Shown here: one piece after another, positions 1-8,408 of the stretch
Numbering within the stretch: position 1 is the stretch's first letter
How the letters are laid out: each line of letters opens with the position of its first letter
Origin: JBEISR01 sp044371425
GTDB lineage: Bacteria; Planctomycetota; Planctomycetia; Pirellulales; Pirellulaceae
NCBI GenBank assembly: GCA_044371425.1
Contig: JBILTR010000027.1
Span: forward strand, 3,933-67,932
Direction of reading: 5' to 3'
DNA: 64,000 nt
Notes under the pieces: model-generated
The model's database searches: none
Seen by the model: only the letters and a program-made list of their open reading frames with translations
Told to the model about the DNA's origin: nothing
Program-made: the position numbers and the translations under genes

Positions 1-1
1 C

Positions 2-2542
2 GGTGACGACTTTCAGCTCTCCAGCGGCCTCCCCTCCGAAGAGATGGCGCAGTACCTCCAGATGTTCGTCGATGAAACGGCCGAGCAACTGGATGCCGTG
101 GTCGAAGTGCTGCTGCAACTGGAGGAGGATCCCACCAATCCCGATCAACTAAACGAAACGTTTCGCCTGATCCACTCGATCAAGGGCTCGTCCGCCATGA
201 TGGGGCTGGACAGCATCACGGTGCTGACGCATCACCTGGAGAATCATTTCGAACGACTTCGCTCCGGCCTCGCGACGCTCGATCAGGAAATGATGGACCT
301 GATTCTCCGCTGCATCGACTTTTTGCGGGAGTCGGTGGCCAAGCTGCGCGCAGGCCAGCCGCTGGCGCCGGCCCCTGAGCTGCTGGAGGAATTGATGACG
401 CGGCTGGATTCCGCCGCGACGGCGGAGTCGGGGAGCAAAGCAGCTTCCGCCAAACCGCACCCAGTGGCTGGATTGACCAGCCAGCTGGAAACCGATTTGC
501 CCGTCGATCCCACCACCACCGCGAACGAGGATGCGTCGAGCGATCTGCCGAGGTCTGTTCCGGCCGAGTCGCCGTCGACAATGGCGGGAGAGCCTTCGGC
601 CAGTCCAATTTCGGTTGCCAAGCCTCTGCAGGTCGAAGAACATCTGAAAACATCCCCCTCCAGCAGCCAGCGCGTGCTGCGGGTGATCGCATACCTACAG
701 CGAGATATCGAGCTACCCCATTTGAAGGCCGAGCTGATTGCGATGCGCCTGGAGGAACTTGGGGAACTGGCAAAGGTCAGTCCGCCTCTGGAAGCCTGCC
801 AGCAGATGGCCTCGCTGGGCACCTTGCAGGTTTGGCTGCGCACGGCGGCCACCGAATCCCAGGTGCGATCGGCCGCCGATGTAGCCGGAGTCGACCTTTT
901 GGAAATCGAAGCGGTGGGAGACGACTGGGAAGAACCGGTTCAGCCGGTGGCCGCTCCCCAATCGCACGCGCCCCAGCAAGACGCTATTGCATCGCCCAAG
1001 GCAACCATCGCGCCTCCCGATGAAGCAACAAAATCTGTCGCTGGCTCAGTCCAAGGCATGTCCACTAAGGATCCATCGAAGGAAGCTCCTGAGTCCACGA
1101 TGGCCGATCCCAAGTCGAAGGTCGTCGAGACCGTGCGGGTCGATATCGACCGACTCGATCGACTGATGAATCTCACAGGGGAGCTGGTGGTCAATCGGGC
1201 CAGGTTCCTTCAGCTTGCCAGACAGATGCAGCCTCTTTTCCGCAAATCGGGACTTCTTGGGCGACTCAGGTCGCTGGGGGATCGGCTCCAGGGAATGTCG
1301 CAGGAACTCGACGCAGACCACCGTAGCGGCCAAGATGCCGTGTGGGATGTTCGAAGAGCCCTCGGGGAGCAGATGGAGGTGGTCGAAGAACTCCTTCAAT
1401 CGCTCGATCAAGGCCGCCGCTGCATGGACCAGTGGAACGAAGCGATCGATCAACTGACTCGCGTCTCCAACGGCCTTCAGCAGGGAGTGCTCGATACACG
1501 CATGGTGCCGGTGGGCCCCCTGTTCAATCGCTTCAAGCGAGTCGTTCGCGATATCGCCACCGAACTACGAAAGAAGGTTCAGCTGGAAATTCGCGGGGAG
1601 AAAACGGAGCTGGACAAGCGGATGATCGATGAACTGGGAGACCCTCTGGTGCACTTGGTCCGCAACGCCATCGATCACGGACTGGAGTCGGAAGAAGTCC
1701 GACGCAAGCGGGGCAAACCAGATGCGGGTACGCTGACGCTAGAAGCCACCCACAGCGGGAATAACGTCCTGATCACCATCCGAGATGACGGTGGAGGAAT
1801 CGCTGTCGAGAAGGTGCGAGCTCGTGCGATCCAGCGGGGTCTGGTGCCGGAGGCGGCGGCAGCCACTTTGTCCGATCGCGAGTGGATGCAGTTCATTTGG
1901 CATCCAGGATTCAGCACTGCGGAACAGGTCAGCGATATCTCGGGACGCGGGGTTGGGATGGATATCGTCAAGACGCGCATTGCGGAACTCAATGGAACCA
2001 TCGAGGTCGACTCCCGACCTGGTGTGGGAACGACGTTTCAGATCCGTCTGCCGCTGACCCTGGCGATCATTCGCAGCCTGCTGTTTCGCCTGCCGCACGG
2101 GATCTTCGCTGCCCCCATCGAGAATGTCCGCGAGATCGTCTCCGTGCCCCGGCGCGAAGTGCTGTCGGTCCATGGACGCGACTCGATTGAAGTACGTGGC
2201 GAGTTCATTCCGCTGGTGGGAATTGATGACATCTTCGACTGGAACGGAGTGGAGCCACGTCGAACTTCCGACCGGACCACCGCGACGACAGGATCGAGGG
2301 TGGAAGTGGTGATCCTGACGACTGGCCGCAAGACGATGGGTTTGGAAGTGGACGAACTTCGAGGCAGCCAGGATATTGTGATCAAAAGCCTTTCGGAAAA
2401 TTTTGTGCCGATCCGCGGCCTTGCAGGTGCCAGCATTTTGGGAGACGGTTCGGTCTGCCTGCTGCTGGATGTGGCAGCGTCGATCGAACTGGTGCATGAT
2501 CGCCTGCGCACGCGTCGGCGCGTGCCGGTGGAGATGGCCTGA
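2..2542 (+). CDS. cheA: Chemotaxis histidine kinase CheA, 5' end cut by the window edge
   Basis: Cytoplasmic kinase that autophosphorylates on His and passes the phosphate to CheY and CheB. The frame is open from base 2 and reads GDDFQLSSGLPSEE before the first ATG at 44. That ATG has no spaced ribosome site, so the true start is probably just outside the window. Numbered from the ATG: an HPt domain at 1-105 with His44 in HSIKGSS; a Pro/Ser-rich linker; a P2-like domain near 211-290; a dimerisation helix pair near 365-470; a kinase ATP-binding domain with HLVRNAIDHG, DDGGGI and GRGVGMDIV; and a C-terminal CheW-like domain near 655-810. It leads a che operon. No receptor, CheW or CheR is visible and they may lie upstream. 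Confidence 0.95.
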   Translation, partial: GDDFQLSSGLPSEEMAQYLQMFVDETAEQLDAVVEVLLQLEEDPTNPDQLNETFRLIHSIKGSSAMMGLDSITVLTHHLENHFERLRSGLATLDQEMMDLILRCIDFLRESVAKLRAGQPLAPAPELLEELMTRLDSAATAESGSKAASAKPHPVAGLTSQLETDLPVDPTTTANEDASSDLPRSVPAESPSTMAGEPSASPISVAKPLQVEEHLKTSPSSSQRVLRVIAYLQRDIELPHLKAELIAMRLEELGELAKVSPPLEACQQMASLGTLQVWLRTAATESQVRSAADVAGVDLLEIEAVGDDWEEPVQPVAAPQSHAPQQDAIASPKATIAPPDEATKSVAGSVQGMSTKDPSKEAPESTMADPKSKVVETVRVDIDRLDRLMNLTGELVVNRARFLQLARQMQPLFRKSGLLGRLRSLGDRLQGMSQELDADHRSGQDAVWDVRRALGEQMEVVEELLQSLDQGRRCMDQWNEAIDQLTRVSNGLQQGVLDTRMVPVGPLFNRFKRVVRDIATELRKKVQLEIRGEKTELDKRMIDELGDPLVHLVRNAIDHGLESEEVRRKRGKPDAGTLTLEATHSGNNVLITIRDDGGGIAVEKVRARAIQRGLVPEAAAATLSDREWMQFIWHPGFSTAEQVSDISGRGVGMDIVKTRIAELNGTIEVDSRPGVGTTFQIRLPLTLAIIRSLLFRLPHGIFAAPIENVREIVSVPRREVLSVHGRDSIEVRGEFIPLVGIDDIFDWNGVEPRRTSDRTTATTGSRVEVVILTTGRKTMGLEVDELRGSQDIVIKSLSENFVPIRGLAGASILGDGSVCLLLDVAASIELVHDRLRTRRRVPVEMA

Positions 2543-2572
2543 AAGGGGGTTCTTCGTCGAAAGGATGCCACC

Positions 2573-3214
2573 ATGCTGAATGCAGGGCAATGCAAGCAAC
2601 TGGAGATGCTCTTCCAGCAGGGGGCGGACGAAGCCTCGCTGGCCCTCAGCCAGTGGCTGGCTCATCCCGCCTCCGTCCGGCTGCATCGCATCCAGCCGCG
2701 GTCGCTGCAGGTGGCGACCGAGTCGCTGGGAGCCGACGACCAAGTGATCGGCATGTGCATCATGCAGGTGGCTCGAGGGCTAAGCGGTCAGTGGATCCTC
2801 GCTTTTGACGACAGGGCAGGGCTGCTTCTGGCCGATTTGCTGTTGGGGCGTCCTCCTCGAGAAGTCGGCGAAGGAATCTGGGGGGATATCGAACGCTCCG
2901 CAGCGATGGAAACGGCCAACATCCTGGCCTGCTCTTTCCTCTGTGCGCTGCAAAAGCACCTGCCCGCAGCGATCGCTAGTAGCAAGCCTCCATCGGAGGA
3001 CGCATGGCTTCCCTCGCCACCCGTTTTTGTGCGCGACTACGCCCCAGCGCTGATGCAATTTTTGCTCAGCCACCAAGCGATTGAATCGGCCCAGGTCCTG
3101 GTCGCGCAGACGGAGATGGTGATCGAGGACCGCCAGGTGCAATGGCACTGGCTGTGGATCCCTGATTCCGCAGGGCTCCAAGTGGCAACCGAACTGCTTC
3201 GGGAGACACCATGA
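2573..3214 (+). CDS. CheC-like phosphatase with one intact active-site motif
   Basis: Predicted CheY-P phosphatase of the CheC/CheX/FliY family, 213 residues. The second half holds ETANILACSFLCALQKHL, matching the family motif E-x2-N followed by small residues and a helix. The first-half equivalent, LFQQGADEASLALSQWL, lines up with the usual EIGNIGAG segment but has lost both the Glu and the Asn, so only one catalytic site should work. The start has AAAGGA about seven bases upstream. The stop overlaps the cheD start in ATGA, which implies coupled translation; CheC and CheD are known partners. The call rests on this motif and the position between cheA and cheD, since overall sequence is divergent. 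Confidence 0.7.
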   Translation: MLNAGQCKQLEMLFQQGADEASLALSQWLAHPASVRLHRIQPRSLQVATESLGADDQVIGMCIMQVARGLSGQWILAFDDRAGLLLADLLLGRPPREVGEGIWGDIERSAAMETANILACSFLCALQKHLPAAIASSKPPSEDAWLPSPPVFVRDYAPALMQFLLSHQAIESAQVLVAQTEMVIEDRQVQWHWLWIPDSAGLQVATELLRETP

Positions 3215-3714
3215 ATTCGATCGACGCCTCCGGCAAAGGGGGTGGTGCAATCGCCGTGGCGATCGGCGAATTGGCGGTGGCCAAGGCGCCTGTCAAGCTG
3301 CGCACCCTGCTGGGATCCTGCGTTGGCGTCCTGCTGCTGGATCGTCGACTGCAGCTAGCCGGTTTGGCGCACGTCGTTCTGCCGGAATCGCGAGGGGAGA
3401 CGGAATTGCCCGGCAAGTATGCCGACACGGCGATCCCAGAACTGCTGCGCCGACTGAACGCGATCGCAGGAACTCAGGTCATTCAGCCGGTTGCCAAAAT
3501 TCTCGGCGGCGCCAACATGTTCCCGCAGATCACCAACAACCAACTGACGATCGGCGACCAGAATGTGCAGGCTGTCGAACGCGCGTTGCAGCAAGCGAGA
3601 ATCGCTGTGGTCGCGCGCCATTGCGGCGGAACTTCAGGCCGAAGGGTGCTGGTCGATGCAGCCAGCGGGAACGTGCGTCTGGAGATCTTGGGCCGGGAAC
3701 CGATTCAAGTATGA
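3211..3714 (+). CDS. cheD: Chemoreceptor glutamine deamidase CheD
   Basis: Deamidates glutamines in chemoreceptors and, in other bacteria, binds CheC to tune its phosphatase activity. At 167 residues it has normal family length. The catalytic Cys sits in LLGSCVGVLL, the His in GLAHVVLPES, and the Thr in the GGTSGRR segment near the C-terminus, so the Cys-His-Thr set is intact. KILGGANMF is also typical. The ATG overlaps the stop of the upstream CheC-like gene by four bases, fitting a CheC-CheD functional pair. Confidence 0.92.
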   Translation: MNSIDASGKGGGAIAVAIGELAVAKAPVKLRTLLGSCVGVLLLDRRLQLAGLAHVVLPESRGETELPGKYADTAIPELLRRLNAIAGTQVIQPVAKILGGANMFPQITNNQLTIGDQNVQAVERALQQARIAVVARHCGGTSGRRVLVDAASGNVRLEILGREPIQV

Positions 3715-3745
3715 AGACTTCCGAGGGAACGCAAGAGAGTATCCG

Positions 3746-4141
3746 ATGAGTTATCGAGTCCTGATTGTCGATGATGCGTTGATCATGCGATTGAGAATTC
3801 AGGAGATCGCAGAGCGAGCTGGCTGGGAAGTGGTCGGGCATGCCGCCGATGGACAGGAAGCCTGCGACAAATATACGCGGCTGCGACCCGACCTGGTGAC
3901 ACTCGATATCGTCATGCCCAAAATGGACGGAGTCGAGGCGTTGCGAGCCATTCGCGGTAGCGATCCCCAAGCGAGAGTCTGTATGGTCAGCGCTGTCAGT
4001 CAGGCCACCAAACTCAGCGAGTGCATCCGTCTGGGTGCAATCGATTTCGTGGTCAAACCATTCGACGCCGATCGACTGCTGGACCTCTTCGAAAAACAGA
4101 AGAGGGGTCTTTCAGCGGGCGATACGACGGCTAGCAGCTGA
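3746..4141 (+). CDS. cheY: Single-domain response regulator CheY
   Basis: 131-residue receiver domain with no output domain. It shows the acidic pair IVDDA (Asp9, Asp10), the phospho-acceptor Asp54 in LVTLDIVMP, Ser in MVSAVSQ as the Thr/Ser switch, and Lys in VVKPFD. The open frame runs upstream into cheD, but the ATG at 3746 begins exactly at the first receiver strand and has GAGAG just before it. It lies between cheD and cheB and is the expected phosphate acceptor of CheA and the substrate of the upstream CheC-like protein. Confidence 0.92.
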   Translation: MSYRVLIVDDALIMRLRIQEIAERAGWEVVGHAADGQEACDKYTRLRPDLVTLDIVMPKMDGVEALRAIRGSDPQARVCMVSAVSQATKLSECIRLGAIDFVVKPFDADRLLDLFEKQKRGLSAGDTTASS

Positions 4142-4170
4142 ATCCCAGAGGAAGCGTCGGAGGGGACAAA

Positions 4171-5256
4171 ATGAGAATCCTGGTCGTGGACGATTCTGCA
4201 CTCTACCGGACCCTGGTGCGCAATGTCCTGCGCGATATTCCAGGCGTCGAGGTGGTGGGCGTCGCCATCGACGGCAAGGATGCGCTGGCCAAACTGGATC
4301 AGTTCCAGCCCGACCTCCTGACGCTCGATGTGCAAATGCCCGAGTCCAACGGGCTGGAGGTGCTGCGTGCGATGAAGGCGCGCAAAAGCCGAACTCGCGC
4401 CATTATGCTCAGCAGCCTGACCAGCCAGGGAGCCCAGACGACCACCGATGCGCTGCTGGCTGGCGCTTTTGATTTCATCCACAAACCCAGCAGCACCGAT
4501 GCGCAAGCCAACCGCGACGCTCTGCACCGACAATTGACCGAAAAGCTCGCCATCCTGATGGCCAGTCAGTCCCAATTGCCGCCCACCACCCCAACCGTGC
4601 GAGCCAGCGTCAACGCCAGTGCCAACGCCACCCCCTGTACCCCCGCAATCCCTCGGTCGCCCGAGAACGCCACCAAGGCCGAACGGATCGATGCGGTGGT
4701 GATCGGCACCTCGACGGGTGGTCCCGTTGCCCTGCGCGAGGTGATCCCCAAGCTTCCGGCGGATCTGGGTATCCCGGTCTTCGTCGTCCAGCACATGCCC
4801 CCCGGTTACACCCACTCCCTTGCCCAGCGAATCTGCGAGGCCAGCCAACTCCAAGTCATCGAAGGAGCCATGGGGCAGGAGGCCAAGCCCAACACCGTCT
4901 ACATCGCTCCGGGTGGAAAGCACCTGCAGTTAGTTCGGACAGGCGACCGCGTGCGCATCGAAACCAACGAGGATCCACCGGAGCACAATTGCCGCCCCGC
5001 AGTCGACGTCCTCTTTCGTTCTGCCGCCACCGTCTACGAAGGCCATGTTCTGGCCGTCGTGCTGACCGGCATGGGACGAGATGGCGCGGAGGGATGTCGC
5101 GCCATCAAGCGGCGAGGCGGGACCGTTTTCGCCCAGCATCCGGATGGATGCGTCGTCTACGGCATGCCCAAGGCAGTGGTCGACGAGCAATTGGCCGATC
5201 GAGTGATCCCGCTGGATCGCATCGCACCCTGGATCGTTCGGGAAGTACAGAAGTGA
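4171..5256 (+). CDS. cheB: Protein-glutamate methylesterase/glutaminase CheB
   Basis: Two-domain response regulator that removes methyl groups from chemoreceptors, 361 residues. Receiver at 1-120 with Asp53 in LLTLDVQMP; a Pro/Ala-rich linker at about 128-168; methylesterase domain from about 170 with Ser in IGTSTGGP, His in VQHMPPGYT and Asp in TGMGRDGAEG. A strong ribosome site (GGAGGGG) precedes the ATG. No CheR methyltransferase is seen in the window, so the opposing enzyme must be encoded elsewhere or upstream. Confidence 0.96.
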   Translation: MRILVVDDSALYRTLVRNVLRDIPGVEVVGVAIDGKDALAKLDQFQPDLLTLDVQMPESNGLEVLRAMKARKSRTRAIMLSSLTSQGAQTTTDALLAGAFDFIHKPSSTDAQANRDALHRQLTEKLAILMASQSQLPPTTPTVRASVNASANATPCTPAIPRSPENATKAERIDAVVIGTSTGGPVALREVIPKLPADLGIPVFVVQHMPPGYTHSLAQRICEASQLQVIEGAMGQEAKPNTVYIAPGGKHLQLVRTGDRVRIETNEDPPEHNCRPAVDVLFRSAATVYEGHVLAVVLTGMGRDGAEGCRAIKRRGGTVFAQHPDGCVVYGMPKAVVDEQLADRVIPLDRIAPWIVREVQK

Positions 5257-5344
5257 CGAAGTGAAGTCGTCATGGATCCCAACTGGTCGCCGGCAGCCGA
5301 CCACTCGGGCCCTTTACCTTGGACTGCCTGACCGGATGGCCTGA

Positions 5345-6760
5345 ATGAATACCTCCTCAAACCCACCTGCCGTCATCGTCATCGCCGAAGACAGCCGCAT
5401 TCAAGGAATGGTGCTCAAAAACCGCCTGGAGCAGGCAGGTTACATCGCACATATCGGGGCCAATGGAGAACTGGCACTGGATCTGGTCCGGCAGCATCTG
5501 CCCAAGCTGGTGATCTCCGATATCGAAATGCCCAAGATGAACGGATATGGGCTGTGCCGAGCCATCAAGACCGATCCGTCGCTTCGCCATATCCCCGTGA
5601 TCCTGCTTTCCACCCTCTCCGATGCAGAAGACATCATCCAGGGACTGGACGTCGGCGCCGACAATTACGTCACCAAGCCTTACGATCCGGCCTACCTGCT
5701 GAGCCGTGTCGAGTCGATGCTGACTCAGCCGATCCAGGACGATCAGCAGCCCACTGGCCCCGAACTGAAAGTGACGCTTCACGGCAAGACATACACGGTC
5801 CGTTCTGGTCGACAACAAACGCTCAATCTTCTCGTCTCCACGTTCGAAAATGCCGTCGAGAAGAATCGCGAGTTGCATCGCAGCAACGAACAGTTGACCC
5901 TCGCCAAAGAAAAACTGACCCAGTGGAACGCGCAACTGGAATCGCTCAACTCCAAACTGGCATCGCTGAACCAGCGGATGACTCACGACCTCCACGCCGC
6001 CGCACGCATCCAGAAATCGCTTTTGCCGAATGAATCCCAGCCGATCCCTGGAATCGAAATCGCTTGGAGATACATCCCTTGCGAAGAATTGGCAGGGGAC
6101 TTCCTCAACTACGCGAGGCTCGATGAACACCATGTGGCGCTGTACGTGGTGGACGTCAGCGGCCACGGTGCGGCCAGCAGCCTCCTGGCCGTTGCGGTGG
6201 GGCGCGTCCTGGCACCCCAAGCGTCGGCCACCAGCTTGCTGGTGCGACTGGATCCCTTCAGCGGCAAGCCGGTGGTTACCCCACCCAAAACCGTCGTTGA
6301 AGAACTCAATCGCCGTTTCCCGATGGACTCCCAAGGCGGACTCCACTTCACCATCCTCTACGGAGTCCTAGATTTGCGCAATCATCGCTTCAGGTACGCC
6401 TGCGGCGGACATCCTCAACCGGTCCTGCAACGGCCTGGGGAGCCGGCAGAGTTTCTTCCGGGCGAAGGTTTGGCGGTAGGATGGGTGGATGATGTCGAAT
6501 TCGACGAATGGTCGGTCGATCTGAAGCCAGGGGAGCGGCTGTTCCTCTATTCGGATGGAATCCCCGAAGCGATGGATGGCCAGTTGGCCGAGTTCACCAA
6601 CGACAAAATGCTGCTCGCGATCGATCAGCACCGCGATCAAGCCATCTCCCCACAGGGCGACAGACTGCTGGAGGATGTCATGGCATGGTGCCAGCCCAAT
6701 GGCCCCCGGGATGATATCTCCCTGCTGATCGTAGAAATCCCCACCGCTTCCGATGGCTGA
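5345..6760 (+). CDS. Response regulator with SpoIIE/RsbU-type PP2C phosphatase output
   Basis: 471 residues. A receiver domain at about 8-130 carries AEDS, phospho-acceptor Asp59 in LVISDIEMP and Lys in VTKPYD. A helical, probably coiled-coil stretch follows at about 165-220. A PP2C-type domain at about 225-468 has metal-ligand segments ELAGDF, DVSGHG, LYSDGIPEA and PRDDIS. Such proteins dephosphorylate anti-sigma-factor antagonists in partner-switching pathways or act in related outputs. It follows cheB by 88 bases on the same strand, so CheA could be its phosphate donor. No anti-sigma factor or antagonist is adjacent. Confidence 0.9.
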   Translation: MNTSSNPPAVIVIAEDSRIQGMVLKNRLEQAGYIAHIGANGELALDLVRQHLPKLVISDIEMPKMNGYGLCRAIKTDPSLRHIPVILLSTLSDAEDIIQGLDVGADNYVTKPYDPAYLLSRVESMLTQPIQDDQQPTGPELKVTLHGKTYTVRSGRQQTLNLLVSTFENAVEKNRELHRSNEQLTLAKEKLTQWNAQLESLNSKLASLNQRMTHDLHAAARIQKSLLPNESQPIPGIEIAWRYIPCEELAGDFLNYARLDEHHVALYVVDVSGHGAASSLLAVAVGRVLAPQASATSLLVRLDPFSGKPVVTPPKTVVEELNRRFPMDSQGGLHFTILYGVLDLRNHRFRYACGGHPQPVLQRPGEPAEFLPGEGLAVGWVDDVEFDEWSVDLKPGERLFLYSDGIPEAMDGQLAEFTNDKMLLAIDQHRDQAISPQGDRLLEDVMAWCQPNGPRDDISLLIVEIPTASDG

Positions 6761-6798
6761 TTCCAGCAGGCCAATCGAAAGGGCCCCGCAGCGCTTTG

Positions 6799-6819
6799 AC
6801 CGCTTCCGCGCCAAGCGGT
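6799..6819 (+). terminator. Small hairpin after the signalling operon
   Basis: ACCGCTT and AAGCGGT form a perfect seven-base stem around a seven-base loop, 38 bases after the phosphatase stop. There is no T-run after it, so it is at best a weak or Rho-assisted terminator. Confidence 0.25.
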
Positions 6820-6922
6820 AGGATCAACCTAGATGGCTGCTAACGGCCTGAACTCAGGGCATCGTGCCCTGCAGGTGTGGACGATCTGCCGATCAAGCCG
6901 ATGGCTTGGATGGGAAGGGGAG

Positions 6923-7891
6923 ATGTCACCTACCACAAATAGTCGCTCCGGCTGGGTGGCATTCCTTGGCAGTTGGCTGGTGCATGTCGGTCTACTCCTA
7001 ATTCTCGCCTGCGCCGGTGCCGTGGGAGGGTTGGATCAGGAGTCAGTGGTCGATCTGATGGTCGACATGGAATCTTCCACGGGCCATGAGGAAACCCTAG
7101 AGATCGGCCAATTCGCGATTGTCTCGGAAGCTCCCGCTTCTGCCATCTTGGAAGCACCTTCGCCCGCGACCTCGTTCGATACAGTCCAGCCTCTCGCGCT
7201 CCCCTCCCTCGACGATTCGCTACCATCGCTCCCCGTAGGAACCAGCAGTCACGCAGCCTCCCAGGTCGCTCAGGCGGGAGGTGCCCGGGGGGCCACAGGA
7301 TCGGGCGGGATCGAAGGGGCAGGCGCCGGGGCCTCGTTTTTCGGTGTCAGCGCACTGGGAAGTCGCTTTGTTTTCGTCGTCGACAGTTCGACTAGCATGC
7401 GCGGGATGCGATGGGAGTCGGCGGTAGAGGAACTGCAGCGGTCGATCGAAAGCCTTTCGCCCGATCAGCGATTCGCTGTCATCTGCTTCGACCACGACAC
7501 CTACCCATTTCAAAATAGGTCCGGTGCACACGATGGCTACTTCATGGCCAGCCGCAAGTCGCAGCTGAAGCTTCGAGCCTGGCTGCGCCATCATGAACTG
7601 GGCTATGAAACCTTCCCAGGGGTCGCTCTGAGAATCGCGCTGGGAATGAACCCCGATGCCATCTTCCTTCTATCCGACGGACAGATTCACGATCCATCTT
7701 TGGAATGGCTGCGGCAATGGAACCTGGGGTCGGATGGATTGCCTCGAATCCCCATCTACACGATCTCCCTGCACAGCACCCAAGGGGCACAGACACTTCG
7801 GCAGATCGCCCAGGAGCACGGCGGGCAGTTTCGCGCGGTCGGTGGCTGGGCTGCCTCGGAGGCAGTCTTCTCCGAACCCAAGAACCCATAA
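6923..7891 (+). CDS. Membrane-anchored von Willebrand factor A domain protein
   Basis: About 322 residues from the ATG at 6923; the frame opens at 6833, but 6923 is followed directly by a charged n-region and a hydrophobic segment at about residues 11-35, and a purine-rich GAAGGGGAG precedes it. An Ala/Ser/Pro and Gly-rich linker follows to about residue 150. The VWA domain starts at RFVFVVDSSTSMRG, where DSSTS matches the DxSxS metal-binding motif. Later strands include FAVICFD and AIFLLSDGQI. N-terminal anchor plus periplasmic VWA is common in planctomycetes. The exact role is unknown. Confidence 0.8.
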   Translation: MSPTTNSRSGWVAFLGSWLVHVGLLLILACAGAVGGLDQESVVDLMVDMESSTGHEETLEIGQFAIVSEAPASAILEAPSPATSFDTVQPLALPSLDDSLPSLPVGTSSHAASQVAQAGGARGATGSGGIEGAGAGASFFGVSALGSRFVFVVDSSTSMRGMRWESAVEELQRSIESLSPDQRFAVICFDHDTYPFQNRSGAHDGYFMASRKSQLKLRAWLRHHELGYETFPGVALRIALGMNPDAIFLLSDGQIHDPSLEWLRQWNLGSDGLPRIPIYTISLHSTQGAQTLRQIAQEHGGQFRAVGGWAASEAVFSEPKNP

Positions 7892-7960
7892 GCTCCATAA
7901 GCTCCAAAGGCCCAAAGCCCCAGAGGCCCAAAGCCCCAGAGGCTTTGCCTCGAGGCACAG
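7885..7960. repeat. Low-complexity direct repeats just after the VWA gene
   Basis: The VWA stop lies inside short direct repeats: CATAAGCTCC occurs twice, then GGCCCAAAGCCCCAGA occurs twice back to back, followed by GAGGCTTTGCCTC, which can fold into a short hairpin. The rest of the gap up to 8408 (about 450 bases) holds several short frames on both strands, none with recognisable features. Confidence 0.6.
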
Positions 7961-8408
7961 GCGAGCCAGCTGCATCCTTTCGAATCCCCCGCCAACATCC
8001 GCAATGGGCCTTGGTGAAGGTGGGCTTTGACGCTCCCGCATCTTTCGACTAGGGCTTGCGTCACCCAAGTTGCTGCACGATCCACGACAGCTTCCATTCG
8101 CCGATCCAGACAAGGTAGTTCGTCGGGATGATCGTGGGTAGCGATCGATTCACTGCATCCATTCGGAATCGCTCAGGGAAGGCCCGCAGTCGACTCGATC
8201 CCACTCCCTCAGTCATCTTCCAAATCGTAGCGGAAGGGAGCGACCACTCCGGTGGGCGACGGCTTGGCGTAACAGCATCAGACTGCTCGGGCCGCACCAC
8301 GAAGATGGCGACGCCATTGCGACATGGCACCGTGGTGGAGCGGTGGCTGGTGTGGGAACAACGAACCCATCGAATCGTGCGATCGACTGACGCGATTGCC
8401 CAAAGGGC

